Shown here: one piece after another, positions 16,853 to 25,320 of the stretch
Layout: every line of letters starts with the position of its first letter
How positions within the stretch are numbered: the stretch's first letter is position 1
Source: Lutacidiplasma sp049802875
GTDB lineage: Archaea > Thermoplasmatota > Thermoplasmata > Lutacidiplasmatales > UBA184
Assembly: GCA_049802875.1 (NCBI GenBank)
Contig: JBARNH010000048.1
Span: forward strand, 1 to 64,000
Length of the DNA stretch: 64,000 nucleotides
Direction: 5' to 3'
Made by a program: the position numbers and the translations under genes
The notes under the pieces: generated by a model
Seen by the model: only the letters and a program-made list of their open reading frames with translations
Database searches by the model: none
What the model was told of the DNA's origin: nothing

Positions 16853-17826
16853 CGCGACGACGGACTCGTCGGTACCCTCACGCTCGAGTACCAACCGTGG
16901 GACGGCGCGACCGACTCGACGAACCCCATGCGCTGGTAGAGCTCCACCGCGGGGGCGTTGTCGTTGGTCACGTTGAGGACGATCGCCGGCACCTGCCGGG
17001 CGCGGAGGCTCCGGATCGCGGCGGCGACGACCGCGCGACCCAGTCCCCGCCTCCGTCGGTCCGGGTCGACCATCACGTGGGCGAGCAGCGCGCCGTAGGG
17101 GGCGCCCACGACGAGCGTCGCGGCCACCAGCTCCGCCCCTTCGTCGACCACCGGCGAGGCCCACGGGAAGAACTCTCCCCAACGCCCGTCGACCACCCCG
17201 CCCACCTGGCCCTCCGCATCGCGCTTTGGGTCGGTGTCGAGGAGGAAGAGATTCCGATCGAAAGTGTCCCGGTACGCTCGCTCGTAGAGGCGAGCCAGGG
17301 CCGGCCGGTCGTTCGCCCGAGTCGTTCGGAGTGGGTCCGGCGTCGTGCCGGCGGGCTCCGGGGAAGGGAGGTTCGGAGGGTATTGCATCTCCGTTCGCGA
17401 GAATCGACGAAATCTCAAGGCGCGCATCACATCCTCCTCCTCGAGGTCGGTCAGCCCCGCGAGCCGACCCGGCGTAAAGGCGATCGGCCCCGCCGCGCCC
17501 GATACCTCGGCGTAGAACTGCCGATAGGCGTCGGGGGTCTGCTGCCCTTCGACCAAGAACAGCACTTCCACGGTCGCTCCCAGAGGCGACGAACGATCCC
17601 AGAGAGCGAGCCCGACTGCCTCTTCGCCCTCGAAGCGCAGCACCCCCGACGCCGAACCGTTCGCCACGTCCCGCTCGATGCCCGAGAGGAACAGGTCCAT
17701 CTCCGGCGTTGGCGGGCTCCGCGACCGGATCGCGCGTCGGGCCAACTCGATCGCGGTTTCCCGCCGGGACTCGATCGGGCGAAGGGTCGTCACGGACCGC
17801 GCCCCACCCGACCGAGGGTTCATCAC
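16849..17826 (-). CDS. Tandem-domain GNAT-family N-acetyltransferase
   Basis: This 325-residue protein has two GNAT-like halves. The N-terminal half (about residues 15-150) is degenerate. The C-terminal half (about 165-325) has the acetyl-CoA pyrophosphate loop VDPDRRRRGLGRAVV, a preceding AHVMVD strand and a late NDNAPAVELYQRMGF motif. It should acetylate an amino group of a small molecule or protein. The acceptor is unknown. It is divergent from the CADD-like gene. Confidence 0.8.
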   Translation of the reverse strand: MMNPRSGGARSVTTLRPIESRRETAIELARRAIRSRSPPTPEMDLFLSGIERDVANGSASGVLRFEGEEAVGLALWDRSSPLGATVEVLFLVEGQQTPDAYRQFYAEVSGAAGPIAFTPGRLAGLTDLEEEDVMRALRFRRFSRTEMQYPPNLPSPEPAGTTPDPLRTTRANDRPALARLYERAYRDTFDRNLFLLDTDPKRDAEGQVGGVVDGRWGEFFPWASPVVDEGAELVAATLVVGAPYGALLAHVMVDPDRRRRGLGRAVVAAAIRSLRARQVPAIVLNVTNDNAPAVELYQRMGFVESVAPSHGWYSSVRVPTSPSSR

Positions 17827-17885
17827 CCTGTCGACGGCCCGCGCGGGAGCGAAACGTAGTTAGAGGGCCACGGGCTCCGCCCCTC

Positions 17886-18545
17886 ATGGCTGGACTTGTC
17901 GCCCCGATAGACCGACTGCTCCGAGAGCGTCACCTGTTGAAACACCCGTTCTACGTCGCCTGGAGCCGCGGCGATCTGCCGCTCGATACCCTGCGGTCCT
18001 ACGCCGGCCAGTACTATCACTTTGAATCGAACTTCCCCCGGTACGTCGCCGCTGCCTATTCCCAACTCCGGGATCCGGCCGAGCGCCGGGTGCTGCTGGA
18101 CAACCTCGTCGACGAGGAAGGGCGCCACCCCACGCATCCCGAGCTCTGGCTCGATTTCGCGGAAGGACTCGGCGTCTCGCGACGGGCCGCCCGGACCGCG
18201 GTGCCGACCGGACCGACGCGATCGCTGCTCTCCACCTACGAACGTCTCACGTCCGGCGGGCCGGCGAGCGCCCTCGCCGCCCTCTACTCCTACGAGTCGA
18301 TCTTCCCCGAGATCGCAGCGGAGAAATCCCGCGGAATCCGTGCGATGTATGGGATCCGCGATCCGAAGGCGCACGAGTTCTTCCGGGTCCACACCGGGGC
18401 GGACGTCGAGCACTCTCGGGCGGAGCGAAAGATCCTCGCCGCGGAGCTCGCGCGCGCCTCGGGTTCTCGGGCGGTGGCGCGCCGGGCCGCTAGCGACGCG
18501 ATCGGCGCCTGGTGGTCGTTCCTCGACGGGTTTCCCTGCGAGTAA
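17886..18545 (+). CDS. CADD-like diiron oxygenase, candidate self-sacrificing p-aminobenzoate synthase
   Basis: This 219-residue protein is all-helical and of the TenA/PqqC/heme-oxygenase-like oxidase class. The metal ligands of Chlamydia CADD are conserved in identity and spacing: Glu77, His84, Glu137, His169, Asp173 and His176 (Glu-x6-His, then His-x3-Asp-x2-His). The two residues tied to CADD's self-sacrificing chemistry also match: Tyr23 in HPFYVAW (CADD Tyr27) and Lys147 ten residues after Glu137 (CADD Lys152). CADD converts its own tyrosine into p-aminobenzoate for folate. The function here is inferred. Start is the ATG at 17886. A thiaminase TenA role is less likely because the CADD-specific LYSYES motif is present. 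Confidence 0.82.
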   Translation: MAGLVAPIDRLLRERHLLKHPFYVAWSRGDLPLDTLRSYAGQYYHFESNFPRYVAAAYSQLRDPAERRVLLDNLVDEEGRHPTHPELWLDFAEGLGVSRRAARTAVPTGPTRSLLSTYERLTSGGPASALAALYSYESIFPEIAAEKSRGIRAMYGIRDPKAHEFFRVHTGADVEHSRAERKILAAELARASGSRAVARRAASDAIGAWWSFLDGFPCE

Positions 18546-18634
18546 CCCCTCGAGGGAATCGGCCGGGACGCGCGGGCTCGGTAATTGCTGCGCCGAACGA
18601 CAAACCCAATAGGCGGCCCCGTCTCGAAGCCGGT

Positions 18635-18925
18635 ATGGCGCTATTCGTTGCCGAGCACCGGCACACCGCCGAGCATTGCCCCGCCGGCAACCCCCAGATG
18701 GCGCCGTTCCTCCTGCAGATCCTCTCACCGGAGAACGCGGCGAAAGCCGGACTCACCCTCCACGGAGACGCCGTGGCCCGGGGCCAGCACCACCTCTACG
18801 TGATCGTGGAAGGTCCGAACGAGGCTGCGGTTCGCCAGTATCTCGGGGCGTTCGCCCAGACAGGAACTCTGGACGTCATCCCTGCGTCCTCGTGCGAAGA
18901 GGTCGTGGGTCGCGGAGCCTGCTGA
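18635..18925 (+). CDS. Small conserved protein of unknown function with N-terminal His/Cys motif
   Basis: The 96-residue protein reads as a small ferredoxin-like alpha/beta fold: a strand (ALFVAEHRH), a helix, a LYVIVEG strand, a second helix and a final DVIPASSC strand. Conserved-looking residues are the AEHRHTAEHCPAGNPQM block and the SSCEEVVGRGAC tail, with Cys at residues 15, 87 and 96. I recall similar proteins in actinobacteria and archaea without a known role. The ATG at 18635 is preferred because the upstream in-frame extension is basic and non-conserved. It lies 89 bases after the CADD-like gene on the same strand. Confidence 0.65.
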   Translation: MALFVAEHRHTAEHCPAGNPQMAPFLLQILSPENAAKAGLTLHGDAVARGQHHLYVIVEGPNEAAVRQYLGAFAQTGTLDVIPASSCEEVVGRGAC

Positions 18926-19075
18926 GTTCCGGGCCCCCGCGCGACGATCTCGCCGCCCGAATCCGGCGTACGGGAGGCCCCGCCCGCTCCTCCCACCGGA
19001 AGGAAGAGGGCCCGCCGCGGAGGGTCCACCCGAACCAAAGACGGTTATTGAACTTCGGACATAGCTTCTGGTACT

Positions 19076-20596
19076 ATGGGCGCGGCTCTACCCATTCCCC
19101 GGGAACTCGTCGATTTCCTCAAGCTGCCCGGTCCCCAGTCGATGTTGCTGCGCGGACCCCCGGGGTCCGGCAAAACGAGCTTATCGCTCGCCCTCCTCGA
19201 GTCGTTCACCGGCACCCGTTGCTACGTTACGAACCGCGTCCCCGAAGACGACGTCCTGATGGCGTTCCCTTGGCTCGGCGAGAACGGCCAACACGGGATT
19301 CGAATGCTGGACAACACCGCATCCAACGGGGTCGCAGAAGCGGCCCGCGCCCTGATGCACGGCTCACCCAACCTCGTGAGCGATGATCCCAGCGAGACCA
19401 AGGAACTGACCGAGTTCCTCTGGTTGCCGGGGCCGCTCCAGCAGGCGTGGAGCGAGCTCGACCCCGACAAGCCGTCGCTGGTGGTCATCGACTCCTGGGA
19501 TGCGCTCGTGGAGTCGTACCTCGGGTCCCACAACCGGGTCGAAGGCACCGACCTTCCGACCCGTTACGAGATCGAGCGGTCCCTCCTCCGCCGGATGGGT
19601 CGGGCGCGCACCCACATCCTGTTCGTCCTCGAACGCGAGGAGCAGACCCAGCTCGATTACCTCGTGAACGGGGTCGGGGTCACCAGCCGCGAGGTCGTGG
19701 ACGGTCGACTCGAGCGATGGCTCACGATCTACAAGCTCCGAGGGGTCCGGATCGAGAACCCGCTCTATCCGTTCTCGCTGGAGTCGGCCCACTTCGAGTG
19801 CATTGTTCCGCTGCGTCCGTACGGCCAGCTGCGAGGGGGTCGGTTCGACCCGGCGCCCGATTCCCTGCCCGGCCTACTGTGGCCCGGCTCGAAGTCGTTC
19901 GCCGAGGCCTTCGGACGACTCCCGCTCGGCAAGTCGAGCCTCGTCGAGGTCGAGAAGGACGTTCCGAACCACATCCCCTACCTGATCCTCGCGCCGATGC
20001 TCGCGAACGCGGTCGAGAAGAACGGGCGCGTGATCGTCGTGCCGGACGCGAGCACGCTCCCGGAAGACGTATGGGAGGCATTGCACGGGTCGGTCGAGCG
20101 ACGTCGTTTCCTCGCGCAGGTCCGCTTTCTCCTCCCCCCCGCCGGACCCAACGAGGGGAAGTCCGAGTTCGAACCGACGATCGTTCGCCTGGGCCAGCCG
20201 ACCGAGGGCGTCGTGCCCGGGCCGAACGACGACATCGGGATGGACCAGTTCCTGCGCTCCGGCTCGACATCGGAGTCCCCGGGGCTGTTCGTGGTGTTCC
20301 TGCAAGGGCTCGTCACGATCGCGACGTCGATGGGAATGACGATCACCTCCGAGGTCGCTCAGCGTCTCCCGGGCCAGATCCAGGCGGCCGTTCGGGGCTC
20401 CCCGATCCATGCGATCGCGGTCGGCTCGGCTCAATCGCCCCTATTGGACCCACTGCGGTCTACGGCGGCGCTCCGGATGCACGTCCGACAGGTTCAGGGG
20501 CGGGTGTTCGTCCATGCGTCGGACCCGTGGACCCCCTCGTTCGTGCTCACCGAGGGGAACGAGAGCCATCCGTACGGTCTCCTCCGGGTCGTGTAG
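19076..20596 (+). CDS. KaiC/GvpD-like RecA-fold ATPase
   Basis: This 506-residue protein opens with a RecA/KaiC-type ATPase domain: Walker A GPPGSGKT at residues 27-34 and a Walker B strand SLVVIDSWD near residues 140-150. An IERSLLRRM helix and a HILFVLEREEQ strand follow. The second half (about residues 260-506) is a diverged alpha/beta domain without a P-loop. Related archaeal proteins act as ATP-dependent switches in signalling or in gas-vesicle regulation (GvpD). A TATA-like GTTATTGA lies 25-32 bases before the ATG, so the message is probably leaderless. A receiver gene follows 130 bases downstream in the same direction. Confidence 0.75.
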   Translation: MGAALPIPRELVDFLKLPGPQSMLLRGPPGSGKTSLSLALLESFTGTRCYVTNRVPEDDVLMAFPWLGENGQHGIRMLDNTASNGVAEAARALMHGSPNLVSDDPSETKELTEFLWLPGPLQQAWSELDPDKPSLVVIDSWDALVESYLGSHNRVEGTDLPTRYEIERSLLRRMGRARTHILFVLEREEQTQLDYLVNGVGVTSREVVDGRLERWLTIYKLRGVRIENPLYPFSLESAHFECIVPLRPYGQLRGGRFDPAPDSLPGLLWPGSKSFAEAFGRLPLGKSSLVEVEKDVPNHIPYLILAPMLANAVEKNGRVIVVPDASTLPEDVWEALHGSVERRRFLAQVRFLLPPAGPNEGKSEFEPTIVRLGQPTEGVVPGPNDDIGMDQFLRSGSTSESPGLFVVFLQGLVTIATSMGMTITSEVAQRLPGQIQAAVRGSPIHAIAVGSAQSPLLDPLRSTAALRMHVRQVQGRVFVHASDPWTPSFVLTEGNESHPYGLLRVV

Positions 20597-20726
20597 GGTT
20601 GGGCCGCACGGGCCGCCTTCCCCGCCCCGAGCCAATGTCGGACGGTCGCGCCCACTAGCATATGTACCCGAGGCCCCCTTATTCTGCCCACGGCGTAGGG
20701 ACGGTCCGGGCCCCGCGCGCTGCAGT

Positions 20727-21197
20727 ATGAAGCCGCTCCGGTACCTTATTGTCGACGACTCGCCCACCGTCCGTCTCACCATCAAGCAGGCACTGAGCCA
20801 GGAGAAGGTCCCGGCGGAGAACGTCACCGAAGCCGGCTCCGCGTCCGAGGCGATCACGGAGTTCGATCGCTCGCACCCGGATGTCGTGTTCCTCGATGTC
20901 ACCCTCACCGAGGGTCCCCCCGGGGCGGGGAGTGGGCCGACCCTCGACCTGCTGAATCGTCCTCGCGCCGCGCCGAAGAGCGGCAACGATGTCGCCCGCT
21001 ATCTGCGCTCGCGCAACCCGGGGGTCACGATCGTCGTCTGCACCGGCAATTCGGCCGACGACCCGCGTGTCCGCGAACTGATCAAAGGAGGGGCATTCCA
21101 GCTGCTCCAGAAGCCGATCCATCTCGCGCAGATCCGTCAGGTGCTCTCGCAGGTCCAGGACGAGCGCGAGGCCGCGGCGCCCTCGGGGGCTCCCTAG
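20727..21197 (+). CDS. Response-regulator receiver protein with loop insertion
   Basis: This single-domain CheY-like protein of 156 residues has all key sites: acidic Asp10/Asp11, phosphoacceptor Asp57, Thr in the VVCTGNS strand and Lys129 in LLQKPIHL. An insertion of about 25 Gly/Pro-rich residues (61-85) directly follows the phosphoacceptor strand, which is unusual. It has no output domain, so it must act by protein contact. The gene follows the KaiC-like ATPase and converges on the REC-PAS-HPt gene. A TATA-like CCTTATTC lies near 20689. Confidence 0.85.
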   Translation: MKPLRYLIVDDSPTVRLTIKQALSQEKVPAENVTEAGSASEAITEFDRSHPDVVFLDVTLTEGPPGAGSGPTLDLLNRPRAAPKSGNDVARYLRSRNPGVTIVVCTGNSADDPRVRELIKGGAFQLLQKPIHLAQIRQVLSQVQDEREAAAPSGAP

Positions 21198-21220
21198 AAC
21201 CGCCGCCGTCCGGGGACGTG

Positions 21221-22420
21221 TCAGAAGCGAGGGTACTGCTTCTTCAGGGCGTCCGAGACCCGGACAAAATCCCGTGCGATCTCCAAGATGAGCGCTCGGG
21301 TTTCCGGGATGTTCCCCGTCTCGGCCTGATACTCGAGCGTCGCGCACCGCCCCGAGAGCCCGAGGGCACCGACCTGCGCGCAGCTGGACTTCAGGGTGTG
21401 CGCGAGCCGGATCACGGCCGCAACGTCCGCCGCATCGACGGCCGACTGCAATCCCCCGACCAGTCGACGGCCTTCGCTCAGGAATGCCTCCACGAGCGAC
21501 GGCAGGAAGCTCTGGTCCGTCCCCGCGAGCTCCCGTAGATTCTCCCAAGTGGTCCGGTCCAACGTGGCCGGATCGGCCGGTGCGGGGTCGCTCGGCGCGG
21601 CTTCCCGAGCGACGGGGGCGCCCACCGGAGGGCGCCGACCCGCGGCCCGCCGGTCCAGTGCGATCTCCCGGAGGAACACGAGCACCCGGGGAATTTTGAG
21701 GTGGGGGAACCGTCGAACCACGTACTCCAGCGTGACCCGGCCGTCGATCGCTCGGTCGAGGACGATCTCCCCCACGTCGAATCGGACGGAGGAGGGTGCG
21801 ATGGCCGCGCGGTCTTCGCCCGCGACCGGCGAGGAAGCGCTCCCGACGATCTCGGACAGCCAGGACGGAAGCGTACCGGCACCATGGTCGGAGATTCCGG
21901 TAAGCTCGGCGAACGCGTCGTTCAACACCGGGGCTCCCACCGGTCCGAACACCCCTACCCCGGTGCCAACCCGGCTCAGTGCGCGGAGCGATTCGGAACT
22001 GGTCGGGCGCACCTCGACGACCTCAGTCTCGAGGAGCCGATACAGGATCGCGCCGCGGATCACCCTCGCGAGATATCCCCTCGGAAAGATCCCTTTCACG
22101 AGGAAGTCCTCCGCGCCGGCGGCCATCGCCGTTCGGATCCGTTGGGGATCCTCGGACCCGGTGAGCACGACGACCGGGACCTTCGGCGCCGCAGAGCGGA
22201 TGCGACGTAGCCCCTCGGTCCCTTGGCTGTCCGGCAACCCGAGATCCAGGAGGACGACGTCGGCCGCGTCCTGTCCGAGACGTTCGACGGCCGCGGCGAT
22301 CCGGCCGACCCGTTCGCAACGGAAGTTTCCCTCCGGCTCGTGCGTGAGGGTATACTCTACGAGTCGGGCATCTCCGGGGTTGTCGTCGACGACGAGCACG
22401 CGGGTGACGGCCGGGTCCAT
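21221..22420 (-). CDS. REC-PAS-HPt hybrid phosphorelay protein
   Basis: Three modules fit in 399 residues. An N-terminal receiver has Asp12/Asp13, phosphoacceptor Asp59 and Lys109. A central PAS-like sensor spans about residues 135-265 (GVGVFGPVGAPVLNDAFAELTG). A C-terminal histidine phosphotransfer domain has His341 in LAHTLKSSCAQVGA. It can accept phosphate on Asp59 and pass or store it on His341. The ATG at 22420 follows an AAGGAG ribosome site. Longer starts would overlap the upstream receiver gene. It is the last gene of a four-gene set on the reverse strand (7TM, kinase, REC, this). Confidence 0.85.
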   Translation of the reverse strand: MDPAVTRVLVVDDNPGDARLVEYTLTHEPEGNFRCERVGRIAAAVERLGQDAADVVLLDLGLPDSQGTEGLRRIRSAAPKVPVVVLTGSEDPQRIRTAMAAGAEDFLVKGIFPRGYLARVIRGAILYRLLETEVVEVRPTSSESLRALSRVGTGVGVFGPVGAPVLNDAFAELTGISDHGAGTLPSWLSEIVGSASSPVAGEDRAAIAPSSVRFDVGEIVLDRAIDGRVTLEYVVRRFPHLKIPRVLVFLREIALDRRAAGRRPPVGAPVAREAAPSDPAPADPATLDRTTWENLRELAGTDQSFLPSLVEAFLSEGRRLVGGLQSAVDAADVAAVIRLAHTLKSSCAQVGALGLSGRCATLEYQAETGNIPETRALILEIARDFVRVSDALKKQYPRF

Positions 22421-22446
22421 CGACTCCTTCTCGCCCCTCCGGGCGG

Positions 22447-22899
22447 CTATCGGCTCGGGAGCTCTACCGTGGCGAACCAGAACGTCTCGAGCGACTTTAC
22501 GACCTCGTGGAACTGCTGGAAGTCGATCGGTTTCCGGACGTAGCAGTTGGCGTGCTGGTCGTACGCCCGAGCGATGTCCTCCTCGGCCTGGGAGCTGGTC
22601 ATTACCACGATGGGGATGCGACGTAGGCTCTCGTCCGCCTTGATCTCGGTCAGGACTTCCCGTCCGTCCTTCCGGGGCATGTTCAGGTCGAGGAAGATGA
22701 GGTTCGGGCGCGGGGCGCTCGCGTACTTCCCCTGGTGACGCAAGAACGCGATGGCCTCGACGCCGTCCGGCACCCACTGGATCTCGTTCAACACCTTGCT
22801 GTCCCGCATCACCTCTCGGACCAGTCGCGCGTCCGCCGGGTTGTCCTCGACGATCAGGATCTGCACGGGCCGCGGGGTGGGCTGGTCGGAAAGGGGCAT
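22447..22899 (-). CDS. Rcp1-type single-domain response regulator
   Basis: The 150-residue receiver resembles the Rcp1 class that partners phytochrome-like and PAS kinases. Acidic pair Glu18/Asp19, phosphoacceptor Asp71 in LIFLDLNMPRKDG, Thr101 and Lys123 in YVRKPIDF are all present, so it should be phosphorylatable. It has no output domain. It lies 57 bases after the histidine kinase stop and 26 bases before the REC-PAS-HPt start, which makes it the probable direct partner of that kinase. Confidence 0.92.
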   Translation of the reverse strand: MPLSDQPTPRPVQILIVEDNPADARLVREVMRDSKVLNEIQWVPDGVEAIAFLRHQGKYASAPRPNLIFLDLNMPRKDGREVLTEIKADESLRRIPIVVMTSSQAEEDIARAYDQHANCYVRKPIDFQQFHEVVKSLETFWFATVELPSR

Positions 22900-22956
22900 G
22901 CTGGTGCGAGGCTCCTTCTCCCGTAAAGTCTTGCGCCCGAGCCGGCACGCGCGGCC

Positions 22957-24231
22957 CTATACGAGCTCCTTGAGGCGCGCCTCGATCAGCGTCAGCGCCT
23001 CCGCTTTCGTCTGGGAAGCGATCGAGTCCACCGCGGCCGCGGGGGCGGGCCGGGCGAGGGCCTTGCGGTCGACGGGGAGTGTGAAGAGGAACGTCGTTCC
23101 CTGGCCGGGAACCCCCGTGCTCTCGACCCAGAGCCTCCCGCCGTGACGCTCGACGACCTTCTTGCAGACGGAGAGTCCAATCCCCGTGCCCGCGTACTCC
23201 TCCCGACTGTGGAGCCGCTGGAAGAGGACAAAGATCCGTTCCTGATACTCCGGCAGGATCCCGATCCCGTCATCCCGGACCGCGAACTGCCACTCGGACC
23301 CGCGTCGTTCCGCGGTCACCCAAATGTGGGGCGGCTTCGGCCCGTGGAACTTGATGGCGTTCCCGATCAGGTTCTGCAGTACTTGACCGAGCTGGACCGA
23401 GTCCCCTTCGACCTCGGGCATCGACCCGGTGACCGTCACCTCGGCCTTCGCCTGCTCGATCGACGCGCGCAGGTTCGCGAGCGCCATCGTGAGTACCTGA
23501 CTCATCAGGACCCGCTGGAACGCCTGTGCCCGGGTGTCGATCCGGGAGTACGCCAGGAGGGCATCGATCAGTTCCCGCATTCGGGTGGCGCCCTCCTGAG
23601 CGTACCGGAGGAACTCGCGGGCATCGTCGTCCAGCTGCGCGCCGTACCGCTGTTCGAGCAGCTGGGTGTAGCTCCCGACCATGCGCAGCGGCTCCTGCAG
23701 GTCGTGGGATGCGATGTAGGTGAACTGCTCGAGCTCCCGGTTCGAACGGGCGAGCTCCGCGGCGCGGCCCGCGAGGGCCTCGACGAGCTTCTCGCGCTCG
23801 GCAAAGTCACGGAGGTAGACACCGGACATCTTCTCGCCCTGCATCCCCTCAACGACCGCGCTCTGCAGGATCACCTCGAGCGGGATGACCGTGCCGTCCT
23901 TGCGCAGGCCCCGGAACTGCCCCGAGGCGACCGGGTCGCCCGGCGTGTGCGCCTGTACCATGCGCGTCAGGCTTCCTCGAGAGGACGCGATGAACAACTC
24001 CGCGAGCGGTCGTCCCACGATGTCTTTGGGGGTGTACCCGAGAAAGCGCTGGATCGCGAGATTCGAGTAGCGGACGACTTGGGATTCGTCCACGAGGAGC
24101 AGCACGCCCTGCGGGAGGTCGAGGAGGAGCCTCGCCCGGTCGTCGATGCTGGACGTGGGGGGCGGAGTCGGCCGCCGGCTGAGGAACCCGGCCGTGACGA
24201 GCGGGATTAGGCGGCGAGCGAACCCGGTCAT
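22957..24231 (-). CDS. Soluble PAS-domain sensor histidine kinase
   Basis: This 424-residue kinase has a PAS domain (about residues 32-150), a HisKA domain with His176 in FTYIASHDLQEPLRMV, and an HATPase_c domain with an N box (LIGNAIKFHG), DDGIGI and GTGIGLSVCKKVVERHGG. The Rcp1-type receiver downstream suits this H-box class. No clear transmembrane segment is present; the short hydrophobic stretch at residues 8-17 is too short. The ATG at 24231 avoids overlap with the upstream 7TM gene, 52 bases away. A free-standing 7TM protein encoded next door could supply the membrane input. Confidence 0.93.
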   Translation of the reverse strand: MTGFARRLIPLVTAGFLSRRPTPPPTSSIDDRARLLLDLPQGVLLLVDESQVVRYSNLAIQRFLGYTPKDIVGRPLAELFIASSRGSLTRMVQAHTPGDPVASGQFRGLRKDGTVIPLEVILQSAVVEGMQGEKMSGVYLRDFAEREKLVEALAGRAAELARSNRELEQFTYIASHDLQEPLRMVGSYTQLLEQRYGAQLDDDAREFLRYAQEGATRMRELIDALLAYSRIDTRAQAFQRVLMSQVLTMALANLRASIEQAKAEVTVTGSMPEVEGDSVQLGQVLQNLIGNAIKFHGPKPPHIWVTAERRGSEWQFAVRDDGIGILPEYQERIFVLFQRLHSREEYAGTGIGLSVCKKVVERHGGRLWVESTGVPGQGTTFLFTLPVDRKALARPAPAAAVDSIASQTKAEALTLIEARLKELV

Positions 24232-24283
24232 GAGACTATCCCGGGAGCCGACGGCCGGTTCCCGGGGCTTTCGGGATCCCGCC

Positions 24284-25081
24284 TCATGGGTTCGGCGCCG
24301 CCTCTCGGCCCTCGACAAGGTGGGTGTCAAACGAGGTCACGCCGTACTTACGGCGCGCCCACTCGGGCGGGTAGAATGCGATCAGGCTCATCAGGCCCGG
24401 AATCACCAAGAAGAGCGTCCGGGCGATCAGCAACGGAATGGAGGTGGCTGGAATGAAGAGGTCGACAGCGAACCAGAGCAGGATCCCGCCCCCGACCAGC
24501 CCGATCCGGTATCGCTGGGCCGTGTCCCGAGTTCGGAATCGCAGCGAAAGGTAGAGGATCGCCCCGACGAGCTCCGGCCCCACCAGCACGATGACCAGGA
24601 TGAGTTCGAGCGGCACGTTGGGCGAGGCCGCGTAGTGCCACATCGGTTGCGCGGCCACGAAGACCTCCACGGTCGGGCTCTGGGCGAAGAACCAGTAGAG
24701 GTAGGCGATGTAGAATCCAATGTAGAGAAGACTCACCTCGAACAGGTGGTAGCGCCCTGTGTACACGTACGTGAGGAACCCTGTCAATCCCCAGAGGAAG
24801 GTGCAGTCCACAATGACCCCCACCAGTTCGGTCGTCATCGCGAGTGCATACGGGAACGCCCCGCTGAGAGCGAGCAGCAGCTCGATCCCCCCCAACCCGA
24901 CGGACGCGCCCAGACCCCCCCACCAGAGCGCGAACTGGATCGACGCGAGACGAGACGTCGGGGAGACCCGGCGGTCGGCAATGCGATACCCGACATACAG
25001 GTAGACCGCGGCCACGCCGAGAGTCGTTACGGCCGCCGCTGTCGCCTCCGCGACCTGGTCCGCGGGGATGAGGGGAGTCAG
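24284..25081 (-). CDS. Free-standing 7TM sensor-like membrane protein (copy 1)
   Basis: About 265 residues form seven hydrophobic segments with no soluble output domain. The pattern (YLYVGYRIADRRVSPTSRLA after TM1, and PPEWARRKYGV after the last TM) resembles the 7TM input module of some archaeal histidine kinases. It is a paralogue of the next gene along its whole length. The first GTG in frame (25015) lies inside TM1. Homology with the paralogue continues to a CTG at 25081 that aligns with the paralogue's GTG, so I extend to there; the conservative end is 25015. It precedes the soluble kinase by 52 bases. Confidence 0.72.
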   Translation of the reverse strand: MTPLIPADQVAEATAAAVTTLGVAAVYLYVGYRIADRRVSPTSRLASIQFALWWGGLGASVGLGGIELLLALSGAFPYALAMTTELVGVIVDCTFLWGLTGFLTYVYTGRYHLFEVSLLYIGFYIAYLYWFFAQSPTVEVFVAAQPMWHYAASPNVPLELILVIVLVGPELVGAILYLSLRFRTRDTAQRYRIGLVGGGILLWFAVDLFIPATSIPLLIARTLFLVIPGLMSLIAFYPPEWARRKYGVTSFDTHLVEGREAAPNP

Positions 25082-25320
25082 GGGAGGACCCGCCCCCCCG
25101 AGGGACGCTTCGGGAGTGCCGGACGGGGGTCCGAGCGTTCGAGACCGTGATAACGGGACACCCCTATCATCCCCTGTGTGAGAACAAACAGGCGTGACCT
25201 GGGTTTAAGTCACTATCGAGAGCGAGGCAGCGCGCGGGGGTCCCTTCGACCTGTCCGGCCCGGCCTCCGACCGCCAATTGGGCGACTCCTGCGGAACGGG
25301 GCGTACCCGCTCGGTCCGCG

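Noticed and set aside
16849..17826. The acetyltransferase as two separate genes split at the domain boundary
   Set aside because: The frame is continuous with no stop or internal ribosome site at the boundary, and tandem GNAT proteins are a known arrangement.
15097..17859. A 920-codon + strand frame spanning pelota, the MFS gene and the acetyltransferase
   Set aside because: It runs antisense to two recognised genes and out of frame through a third, and is Arg/Gly/Pro-rich throughout. No domain is recognisable.
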